From NCBI RefSeq assembly GCF_020382885.2, contig NC_058504.1:11460519-11524518 (forward strand): DNA of 64,000 nucleotides. Reading direction: 5' to 3'. Shown here piece after piece: positions 41,352 to 54,000 of the stretch. The position numbers were made by a program, and so were the translations under genes. Source of the stretch: Scatophagus argus. Lineage: Eukaryota; Chordata; Actinopteri; Scatophagidae. The first letter of the stretch is position 1; each line of letters opens with the position of its first letter. The notes below the pieces were generated by a model, which worked only from the letters and a program-made list of their open reading frames with translations, did not search any database and was not told where the DNA came from.

Positions 41352-42959
41352 CTATGTGAAGTCCTTTGAAACAGCCTCAATGAAGTTGGGTGCTGACATG
41401 AGGATAGTGAAGGTGCAAATGATGGAGAAGAGAGAGAAAGCCACCAGGCACAGCCGGTCCACCACCGCTGCTGCAAACTTCCATTCGCTGCAGATGGCCT
41501 CAGCCTCGTCCTGGTCCCGGAACCTCTGGGCAATGTACGACACCTCCTCCAAGATGCGTTGGATCTCTGGTGGAGGGAAACTGATGCCCATCCCCCCTCC
41601 AACTCCCATCCCCAGACCTCCAACACTGCCAACTCCTCCAGGTGGCTCAGCCTCATCACTGGGGGAGCCATGGGCACGTCCCCCTAGTGCTACCCCAGAG
41701 TCACTAGATGGTGGACAGTGTGAGCTCTCTATGGGGTGGTAGTTGCCGAAATAGAGGCTCATGGTACCGTTGGAGGTCCCAGTGGGGCAAGGCGGGCAGG
41801 AAGTCTGAGAGAGGGGCACACTAAGGCTTGGCATAGTGCCCATCTCTATGGAGCTAGTGCTTGAATGGTGCTGGGAGGTGTGACGGTACTTGTAACCAGG
41901 CCGCTTGCGCTCATCGCCAGGTTGTTTCATCCGGAGAAACCAGGCACACCAATTCAACAGAACCACTCGAACCTGGTTTAGAAAGGAAAGAAGCGTTTCA
42001 GTGTGTTTTAATCACTTCTGGAGACATTACACAGACTTACATTCATTTTCTAACCACAGAAACCACCTTAACCACCACCTAACCATACACATAACATTAC
42101 TTGCCTAATCCTAACCCTTACCTCTGTGCCAGTGCACTGGAACCCGAAACTCTGGCAAAAAACAAAAACCAATAGTCCCAGACAGCCTAACCCTAACCTT
42201 AACCTAACCTTAAAGTCGTCATCTTAATATTTAATGTCTTAAGTTATAGGGATTTGCATTTTGTCCCCATAAGTAAGGCAAGTCCCCACAATGTGACTGC
42301 ATAAGCAGATTTTTGTACCCACAACTACAAGAATGTGGGTCCTCACACACACACACAAACAGGTATTTGTGCTTAATGACATCAGTGACAAGCGTGGTGA
42401 TTATTTGTTTAAATCACTCACTCACCCATTTAGGCATCTTGCCTCCCTGAGGGTCATGATGGTGAAACTGCAGGACAATAACTGTCACCACCACAGACAT
42501 TCCCACAATCATCATGGTGCTGGCAAAGTACTGGGCTGCCAAAAAACACAACAAATGATATTAACATGCTTTTAATTTGTGCATTTCATTACTTGTTGTA
42601 ATGTTTTCCCCATTTCAACCCCACTTGAACTACCCTATAGTCACATCCAGGGACATGTACTAACAGGTAAAATATTAAGCTTGAATTAATTCCACAAAAT
42701 AGGTTAATTTCACACTCTAACATGAAAGGAAAGTAAATCTGATCAGTCTGTGCAATAGGTTATTTAGCCAAGGGGACAGTATGCGCACTTGCACTCAAGC
42801 AGAAATAAAATCAATGCAGAAAATGTGACAAAACAAACAAAAAAAGAACTAAACAAACTAAAAAAAAAAAAAACTGTAGCAAGAGAGATTAGTGATGGTT
42901 CTGGAGGGATGTTTTCATCCACACAAGGGAACAGTAAGAGAGGAAGAGAGCAGTAACTG

Positions 42960-42998
<39 letters not shown>

Positions 42999-45900
42999 CT
43001 GCATATCTGAGGGCCTGCCCTCCTTTCTCTCGTTTGCTAGTGACTGTGAACAAAGAGGCACTAACAGCTAAACACAACTTCAGCTACTGCAGTGCCAGCA
43101 AAGTCAAACTTCATGTGACGTCACAAGGTCAGGGGTCGTGACTTTATTTGTTGGGATCATGAAAAGAAAGATGGAGGGCGTGGATCAGAGAAGCAGAAAA
43201 TGATAAAACTAAAAGAAGACAGAGATTAGGGAAAAAATAAGGGCAGAGATAATGGTGTCAAATGGTGTGTTTACGAGAGTCCTGGTTACTTTATGGCCAA
43301 TAACTGCTCACTTTGGTTGTCTTTATGGAAGAAGAGTCAGAAGAAGACTCTCTACAGATAAGGTGAATAATAATTTAAAACATAATTGTTCTTCAGTCAG
43401 GAGCAACACTGTTAATTATGGCAGACCTAAGGATTTTTAAAATGAATTAAAACTAGAATCAAGTGAGCCATCCTTATCTTGTCTTGCACCAGATAAGAGA
43501 GGTCTAACTAAATTAACTCAAAAGAAATGAACACGTTAAGCTTATCTGGTGATTGAGGGTTGATGATAAAAGACATATGGCCTGATTGTGGCGGCACTTA
43601 CTTTATGTGGTAAGTGCTGCCACAACAATTCATATCCACATTCAGCCACCGTGTTGGAAAGCAGCATGAGTCAGTTTAACAAGACTACTATGTCGTCGTT
43701 GTGCTGTGGTCGTGTGAACAAAAAGATTAATCACTCTACTGATGAAGCATTCATCAAGCTTTTCTCAGAAAGGGCAGTTATCATTGCAGTGATGTATTGG
43801 CAGCCATGTTCAGCATGACCAAACACCATTTACACTCACATACTGTACAGCTGATATTGACAATATACTTTGCTATGACCCAGTGAAACTGATTTGACAC
43901 ATTAAATAGAGGATTTCAGTTACAATTCAAAGCATGGAAACACATTCTACAACACACGAACAAGACAAAAAGACAAAAAATGAATTACAAGTCTTAACCC
44001 TGATATCATATCTGCCTTTTTTCTTGCTCCAAAAACCCTTTGAAGTCTTTCTCTTTGAGAACTTTAGCCCTTGGCCTCTTCCCTCTTTCGTCCATTATTT
44101 CTTCTTCTATCCACCTTTCCTTTCTAGCCTTCCCAGTGGAGAATCAGGCATTTCACAGCCCATTAAAGGTGCTGACTGCTTTAGTTCGGGCCACCAGTTT
44201 TACTCCACACACACAATCCAGGAGCACCGTGAATGATGTATAGACACCCTCAGGCTACTCAAACCTAAGCCCAGCCACACACCGACATGGGGTTTTATTT
44301 ATTATTTTTTCAGGAGAGCCTTTACAGCGCCTATATTGAAAATTCCCAATAAGTAGCCTAATGCATGTTTCATATTACTGGTGTTTACTGGAAGTGCAAA
44401 AAAAAAAAAAAAAAAAAAAAACTCAATAAAGTTGTTGATGTGGAGGTTTAGAAATGCATGTGTTGATATACTAAATCAGTCGCCACTTTAGTTTGACTGC
44501 TTTCAAAGTAAACATTTTTTTTTCTGTTTTGTGAAGTTTTTTCACAAGATGAAAATACAGTATCAGCCCTGGTGAGATCTATTGCTTCTTCCTCCCTTTT
44601 TTGGCAAACCAATGTCACTGCTTCCTGGTGATTCTTCAGTGATGCACATTTAAATAAGTTACATATAGACACACACATAGATATAACCCACCGATGAGAG
44701 GAACGGAGTCGGACGTGGCAGGCATTATCTCTGCTACCAGGAGCATGAAGACAGTTAGTGAAAGGAGCACAGTGATGCCTTGAGACAGAGACAGATAGAG
44801 AGAAGGAGGAACATGAGCATTTGCATAATGATGCAATCAGGGTCACTGGTGTATGAAATCAGTCCTGTAATTACTTATGTATGTAATCAGTTACGTTCTC
44901 ATGACTACAACTGTTTACCAGCTGCTGGCTCCTCTGATGTGTCCGTGTAGGCTACATCTCCAGAAATCCTTCAAACACTCCATGTAACCGCTGAGTGCCC
45001 ATCCACAGATAGCTATTCATCAAAACTCACTGGCTCTGATAAAATCCCAAACTAGATTTACTCTTATTTTGAAATTCAATTATTTCAAGGTGATTTGACA
45101 TGCATGTATTCACAGCTCGCAGTATGATTCATGAGGACATGTTTGTGGACAAATATGCAAATGTGTGAGTGCCTATGAGCTTCATCTTCAAACAAATGTC
45201 TGTATGCTTGTGGTGTTTAAAAAGCTCATTCTTTCAAATGTTGTTTCTTTTACTCACCTTGCACCTAAAAAAATGCATAAAAATCTTGTATCTTTTTTCC
45301 ATACATCAATAACATTTTAACATGTTTGCCAAAGCAAAGTCATTAAAAAGTAATTTTATGCATTATATCTGTTTATGTGTGTTCAAGCCCTCCTCACCCA
45401 GAGAAATCTTTTCTCCAGAGTCTGCAGGTAGCAAGAAGACCAGCAGGGCCAAGCCTGAGATCAGCACACAGGGGATGAGCAGGTTCAGGCCATAATATAA
45501 TGTTCTGCGCCGCATGGTGACCGTGAATGTCACATCAGGGTAGGGCTCCTTACAGCACTCGTAATACAGCTCATTGCGCTTGGCTGGCACACCTAAGAGA
45601 GAAGTATACATAACAGATCAGATAGATTTTTGCGGACTAACAAAGTTATTGATGTTAAACATTTAAATGGCTTGCAACAACTACAATGATCCTATCTCTC
45701 CATGTGTCTGTCCATAGACGAAGCAGGCTGGATTGGATCTAAGTCAGAATCATTTTCGTAAAATGTTGCTATCTGAATTACGTCACCTTTAACTCCAACA
45801 CTGGAGATGCAGTGTGCTACTCTCAACTATGGCCAGACTACAAACCTACCAATGTGCCAGACATTTCTACTGCATGGCAGCTGGTGCTGTCTGACACCTA

Positions 45901-48016
45901 TTTCCAGCTAACCATCACCCCAGGGGCACAAGCACTGGGATCTGCTCTGTCCCAGCTGGAAACACCCCACTTGGGAGGTCTTCCGAAACTTCTGTTTCCA
46001 CTTCATTCAGCTAGAATCATCCAAATGATGTTCTGTTGTGGAATTATTTGTATGAAAGTATTAAATGCAACTGCATTTTGGGCGCAGGACAGGACGCAGA
46101 GGGGAACACAAGTGTAGAGAATCTTCAGTTATCTCTGAATATTTCAGACATCTTAGAAAATGTTGACTTTAGGAGACTGGTGGTGGCTTATCACACTTGA
46201 CTGAATACAGTAGTAGTTGTTGTGCCATATTTTATACCCTCTAAATTGACTGGTTTCAAAGATCATCATCATCATCATCAATCATCTCATCTGAGGACAA
46301 AAAAACTTTGGGAAACAACTAGAGAAACTGGTTTCATGTTCACATATAGGCTACTGAATTAACTGAATTACACTGGATTCTGCATTGAATAATTTGTCTT
46401 ACCCACAAGATCCCACTCCCCATTGGGTATGTAGGTGGATGTGTCCACATCCAGCATCTGGAGGTCTAGCAGCCAGCCGTTGTGTGTCCAGGAGCCAAAC
46501 TTCAAGTCACACTTTTGCACATCGAAGGGGAACCAACGTACATCAATGTAACAGGTGCTCTTCAAGATGCCAGGAGGTATGTACTGGCAGTAACCTGATG
46601 CATTCACCAGTACGTTGGTGTGGAAGGTGGCATCGAAACGCTCATCCGCACTGGGGAAAGAATAACAGAGAGCGATGTGTGTGTGCACAACATTTCGTCA
46701 TCATCTTGTCTTTATCTCGTGTAGCACAACCTGGCAGTTACTTCAAAATGTCAATCTGTACTACACGTAATATAATAGCTTATTGTGAATGAATGTAAAT
46801 ATGATGCAGGAGGTTAATTTTTTTTTTCATCTGTGCTTGTTTGCTACAAACAATATACATTAAGAAATAGCAAAATATATACTAAGTGGCATGGAGATTT
46901 ATTTCAGGAACAGTGAAAAATTTGTATGTTTAAATCTGCAATAACTTATTTTCCTGGCCTTTAAGGGATAGCAGAAACAAGGTGTTAACACAACATTAAC
47001 AATAGCATCACTTTTTAATCTGATGTGGCAAACCGTTGCTTAGTTATACATCCAGCAGTTATGGAGCAACATTATCATTTAATGGAGTTGTGTTTGTGTC
47101 CACCTGATGAATCTAAGTCTAATATTCACTCTCTTTCAGCTCAGGTTTTGGTCTCTACCGACTCCTGAAGGAAATATTTGGCTTTGTAAAGCTAAAGGAA
47201 GCGAGAAAGATTCATGTGATAATTCTCTGTAGGTTCATCCCAACCATTGAACAAAGTAGAGTTTGTATTCTCTAAAAGTCTTAGTGAACACTACCTTTGG
47301 GGACAGATATAGTAAGGAAAACAGCTCAACCACATAACCTTAGATCTACTTCAGCACTAGCCTCCAGCTGAACTCTAATTAACTATTAACGAGCAGCTCC
47401 TGTGGTGTTGGTTGGTTGGCTTTCTGCCTTTTCTTTCTTTGTTCAATATGGGGCCAAAATTCTGTTTTCATACAAACTTATTCTCCACTGTGTCCATTAG
47501 CTGGAAGGAAGCATCTCCTCAACTCCTCTACTCTTTATTATAAGATGCAGGAAGCAAAGGAGAGTAAAAGTTTAGATCAATGTGTCATGAAAATTGAAAA
47601 AGTACCACTTTTAAAAAGTACCACTTCTACCACCACCTCTTTTTATTTGTTTTCATCATCAGCCAGACAATGAGTTTTATATTTTCTCTCACTTTGTGTT
47701 TCACTCAGATGACATGTTTACTGACAGTGGGCTTTTTTCACTTGTTGAAAGCCTGCTTGGACATATCGGAATAAAATCCTAGTCCAAAAATCAGGAAACA
47801 ACTAAATGAATTGAGCTTTGAACAGCAGAAAATGTAGCAGTAGAGATAAATGCCAACTCCACACAAACACTACATAAAGGAAAAATGAAATCACTGACAT
47901 GATTGAAAACTATTCAAGAAGAAGAAGACAAAGTTTTCAATCATGGGAAAGAATAACAAATTTTTGTGTAAAGTAGAGGAGAGTTTTTATTCATTACTGC
48001 ATATAAAATTCCCAAG

Positions 48017-48065
<49 letters not shown>

Positions 48066-51000
48066 GTCCACACTGTATTTGTCACTTTAAGCCATACAAA
48101 GGCCCACTGTAGAGCTGCCAGTCCCTTTCACTGGACAATCCACACAACTTACACACTGAACTCTATATACACCCATATAGTATGGCACACACAATACACC
48201 AATACATGCACACAAATGTAATTCAAACCCCAATGTCAGAGATAAGATCAGTGTGTCTGAAACATCCTGGAGCCTCATTCAACACCTTAAAAAGAACGTG
48301 GAACGCATCTGCTCAGACTGAGTGATAAGCCTTTCCAGGGCGTTAAGTATTAAAATTTATTTCTCTTCTCTCTCTCTCTCTCTCTCTGTGTTTGTGTGTA
48401 TGTGTGTGTATGTGTGTTGCTATCATCTGTAGCTGGGTGCTGGGCCGTGATGTGAGGGATGGCCAAAGTGCAGCTATGCAATGAATTATTCACGCTTTGG
48501 CCTGACTTTATCTTAAGGTGTGCGCTTTCCTACAATCAGTGTTTGCATACATCACAGCAGGGCAGGACTTGGACTGTGTGTGTGTGTGTGTGTGTGTGCG
48601 TGTGTGTGTGTGTACTGGAGAGCACATACTGTACAAATTATGTATGTGCAGAAAAGCAGAGATGTAGAGAACAATACAAATTACTTAAAGTTAGCAAAAC
48701 TGTTTCTCAATATGTATTATTAATATCTCTACCTTATCGCTGCTTGCTTAAAGATAGAAATGTACTGAAATCTGTTTTTCTTTTTCATGACCATAGGCGA
48801 TCTGGCCTAAAAAATATTATCACCTTCTATTTGATAAGAATCACAATCTAAATTGTGTCCTTTTTTCTCAATTTTGAAATGCGTTATTAGATTAGATTAA
48901 AGCTAGACTCAAGTACAGCCTATGAATTTCTGCTCTTTAATTTGCACCATTAAAACACAGCACTTGCATTAGAAATAGTTGTTGTTTTAGTGCAAGCTTC
49001 TTATTTGCAGTGCTAGCTATAGCTTACATTGCACTGTTTACTATACATCACTCAAGGAATGAGGCACCTGAAGTAATAGCCATCTAGTTGGCTACTTCTC
49101 TCTGTTGGTTTGTTGATGAAGTGTGGCTCCGCTAGTCAATGAGGTTATACGAAATTTGAAAGTAAGAGGGCATTCAAATACTGAAATATCTGTGAAGAAT
49201 GGAAATTAGATTGTGAAAGCCTTCAAGATCGATCATGATTTAAAATCAGATCAGGTACCCCAAGTGCGAATACAAATAATATTAAACTTTTGAAATTAAA
49301 TACTTTGTAATTATGGACTGTTTAATTATTAACTTTATTGTAACGTACACACTTCAGTTATCAAAGATGGTTACTACTGGAAAAGTGATAGCCCTGGAAA
49401 AATGGGAAATGGTCATATTTGTACAACTCACCCTCACATACGCACACTGGAGAAAGAGGACCGTGGACATGTGAGAGTGAGGCAGGGTGGAAACAGAGAC
49501 TGACTGACAATGGTAGCTTTGACAGCTTGTGGCACCGTGGGACGTGAGGCACCAGCTTTCCTCTCACTCACTCAACACCTGCTTCTGTCCTCACAAGGGA
49601 AACACACACATCAATGACAAAGAGAAAAAAAAAACAACTTCTGCTGAATGAGGCAGAAAGAGAGCCATGAAGAATGGATCATTCCATATTGATAAAAATA
49701 ACTAGAATACAGTGATCTTTAAAGCTAAGAGATCTCAATGCCAATGACTAGATGACAATATTATGTACCTTTAAAGCCATGGTTTTACTGATATGATTTT
49801 TGTTGATGTCTGTCATCAGAATGAAAGGGCAACAAGGAGTACTACAGAATTTTTTTTCTGATTAGCTTTTCATTATTTCTTAAGTTGTCAAGATCAGAAT
49901 TAAAGACTAACAAGATTAAGGCTAACAAATGTGGGCAAGCTAACATCTTCCCTGAAGCTTTTAGCCACGCACAGATGAGAGCTACGAGCAGTAAGAGCCT
50001 CCTTGAGACTGCATTAAGCAAAGACCCATCCATCCATGTACATTATGTCATATCTCAGGAATACAGCATTCCACTAAACAGCCTCAGGGAGCCCTGATGT
50101 TAGGCATCATGTTTGACAGACTTAAGGCCCTGTGGTTAACTAGGTGGTCAAGGAAGCTGCAGGCAAGAAGTATAGTACAATTCCATTTCACAGTGGGATG
50201 TTTATTCCTATAGAGGCAAAGTGCATATACATACATCACCCATGAAGAATGGATTACTTACAAACATCTTCATCTTCATGGGAGAACAGAAGGCTTGGAA
50301 TCATTATGCTGGGATAATGATATGTTATATAACTGTTATTTTTCTCCCTCTTTGTGAATCTGTCCAGCATTTGAATTAATAATATGCTACTAATTAAAAG
50401 TAACTTGGGAGCTTCGCTATTGTTGATTAGCAAGAGTTTCAGTAATGATTTCAGATGTCATTAGGCACTCCATGGTCTTTTTGGCTCATGGGTGATCAGC
50501 TTCTCAAGTAAGAATTATATCCATGGGAGAGTAGGAACACTTGCACTCCAGTACATCTTTGTAGATGTACTGGGGGTCATCAACAAAATTTGTCAGAGGG
50601 CCAGAATTTTTCAAAGCAGACAGAGTGGGGAATGACATTCAAATAAAAAAGCATTTATTTAAGCAAAATTTGACTATTATTGTTTAAAATTTTTACTTCA
50701 TTACAAATTAATGCTATTTTTATTATCTGACATCAGTGTGAACAGACTTCTAAAAACATGTTAAAACCATAAAGATAACTGGATACTTAACTAGAAAATG
50801 CACTCAGACCTCCACCAAGAAGGCTGTCAGTGCTCAAAACAAAAGCAACAGTTCAACTATGAAAGAGTCCTCATCTCAGCAAGAGAAAAACTCCACACTG
50901 TGATCTCTGGAAGTAAACACAAATACTAGCTTCAGACTAAATGTAACAGTTGGCCAATGAAAAGAAAACACAGTGACGCCTCTGGTGTCTAATAGATGAG

Positions 51001-54000
51001 CTTAGTGACAAGCCGACAACTGCAGTGACCTCCTGTCATCTGTCTATGAATTACAGACATTTTGGCTCATTGCTAGAGGCTGGCAAAAAAGTAGTGCTTT
51101 CCCACTGGTGAGTAAGGTAAGATGTGCACATTTTCTGAATTCATTGATATTCTGCAGGTGGGATGGAAAAGTATTCAATGGCAGGCTGAATGTGGCCCAA
51201 CGGCCACCGGCTGATGCACCTCAGTCTTAAATACATGCATATTCTCTTTTATTTCCTCAGTGTTTGTTTATTAAAGCAATCACAAAAAAGTCATTAGATC
51301 CATCCACCCATCCATTAAAATAAAAAAAAAAACTACAAAATCAATCAAACCGTCCATTTATTCAACTAATTCCTCTTTCATCTTTAAGGCCTGTGACAGG
51401 ACTCAGTGTTGTTCATCTACCTTCCCTGCTGGCAGAATTAGGATTCTGTCCTCGGTTTACCTGAGTTGAACGTCCTTCATGTGCCTCATCGATCCCCAGT
51501 CAGGTGAAACCATTGACTTTTTTTCCTCTAATGAGAGAGGAGGTCAACAGGCTTACATAGCTGTCTTACATTTGGATATTCTTTACACAAACACAGTCAC
51601 ACAGACACACACGCTTATTCAAGCTTATCTAGCATATGCATTCAAAACACGCATACACACACATGCAAACAGGCTGTTATGGCAGACAAGATGGAGCCAA
51701 CATAAAGTTTATGGCTGGTTTTCATAAACGAAGTGGGACAGCTTCATTGTAAACGTGATCTCTGCCTCAGTGGAGGTCATGTGCATTTGTCCTGTTGTCA
51801 TAACCTTCTTTTGAATTAAACTGAATTAAAATATTCAGTTTCTTTGATTTGAAATAGAGCTCGTCGGCTGTCATTATGGGCAGTAACAAGATATTATCCC
51901 AAGGCAATATGGTTATGGTCTAGATGGTAAATTTGTGACTCATGGTAGAATTATCCATGCATGCAACTTCATTGTGAGATAATGTGAGTCAGTGTGAACA
52001 AAATGATACGAGAGATTTCACACTGGGATCATATGAGCTGAATGACTCATTACTGGCAGTATCTGGGTTTTTTATTTTTTTATTCTCACTCTTCTTTGAC
52101 ATAACATATTGAGATAGCATCTGACCTCCTAAACATCATAAACATCATATTACAGCTAAATGAATGACTTTACAGAGAACACACAACTGCCTGAATGCTA
52201 TTCAACACAGTAGGAGTAGCGTGTTGGCCCACACCGTGATGTTGTGTTTGTGGCGTGTGCATGTGCGTACACAGATATTTACTGTGTATTAGGGAGATGA
52301 AGCTTGAGAGATGTTTGGTGCAATTAGTTAAGTGCATATATGTGTGCATGTTTCCAGCAGTGATCCATATTGTTGCTGATAACTAAATTTTCCTCTCTCC
52401 TCAGGGGGCAGGTAAACCTTCTGGCTCAGCTGTAAACTGAATCATCCCCCTCAGATTCACTTCATCATTCATCTTTTCCATCTTCAACGACGTGAGAAAA
52501 AGTCGTAAGTTGAAAATCAGCAACATCAGCACTGTTTTCTTTCATTACCCAAACTGAAACAGACATGTATGGCTTTTTTCAACAGGTTATAATTAATAAT
52601 TCTGATTAATTGCTTTATGATAATTATAATTAATTGTTTTCAGTGCTTTAAATAAAAAAATATGTTTGCAGAGTGCTGACCAGATTACATAGCTATAATA
52701 TGAGGAATCATATATGTTGTAAACTGTTTGCTGTCAACATTGTTTCCTTACGAAGTCCAGTTCACTAACCAAGGAATGATTAATGTTTAATGTTATTTTT
52801 ATGGCAGCTGAAGGTCAGGGGAAGGTATAGTCTTGGTCAAATGTGATGAGTTGAACGGATGTTGGTCTGGTTCCACCACGTCCAGTATTTATGGACCATG
52901 GATGATGAATCCTAATGAACATCTGCTATATGGACTGGTACAAAATGTTGAACAGATGTTCATGGTCCAATTTTTTTGATTTTTTGACTGCTATGCTAAC
53001 AGGCTAATCTTTGGTAAACACCATACATATTAAATCAGCATGTTTGTATTGTCATTGAGTGCATGTAGGCATGCTGACAGCATTTAGCTCAAGGCACCAC
53101 TGTGCATAAATACAGTCCCAAAGTGCAGCTAGCATGGCTGTGGACTCTTAGTCTTGTTCAGTATTAAATGCAGTTCTGTGCTTTGTACATCCAACCGTCC
53201 ATTATAACCACCCATGACTCTTGCGCAGTACACACCTCCTAGATAAAAACATAATGTGAACACAGTCCCTTCTGAATATAGTCCAAGCAACACTTATCTT
53301 TCCTCCACCACACATTTGGTGAAGCAAATTGGTGATATCTAAAGGCTGTTGTAGAAAACAAAGAACAGATTTGAGCAGGTAGCAGATGAATCCACCACAA
53401 GAGAAGGCAGTTGGGAAACAAGCGAGACGTAAACAGGCAGACTTGGAGAAAAGGTTGAGAGTAACATGCTGACATCTTGACAGACTGAGACAGGTTGATG
53501 GGATGAGTTATACAGTGAAGGCTGGGAAAGAGTTGACTGAATAGAGTGAATTACAGTGAGACAGTGAGTTATGAAAGAGAGATGGAGGGAGACAGAAATA
53601 GAATGAGATGAGGAGAGCGATGTTAAGGCGGGATGGATGATGGAGGGAGCTAGGGAGGAGTGGAAGCAGAGTGAAAAAGGCAGAAATGGGGAAAAAGAGA
53701 GGTGAGAGCAGGGAGATTAGGGTAGGTAATCCTAGCAGGTCTAAAAGCTGAGCTTTTAAAATTTGGGTTAATACCCCCAAACCTTTGTTTTGTCCTTGTG
53801 TTCCCTGTGTTTGTGTCTGTGTTTGTGTCTGAGTTTGTGTGTACCGGGGGGAAATATGAGCATGAAGAAAAACACCAGAGGCTGTCTCCGTCCAGTCAGT
53901 AACATCAGTGAAGAGCAACTGCAAAGCTGTCTGAAGCTTACTTTATATGTTCAGATCTATTCACCAAAATTAAAAATGCTCCACACATTATATCTTTGTC

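Noticed and set aside
41356..41742. 128-codon plus-strand open frame
   Set aside because: Antisense shadow of the last receptor exon.
45812..46117. 101-codon plus-strand open frame in a receptor intron, richer in GC than its surroundings
   Set aside because: It looks coding-like but matches no family I know and lies antisense in an intron; it may be a repeat fragment.
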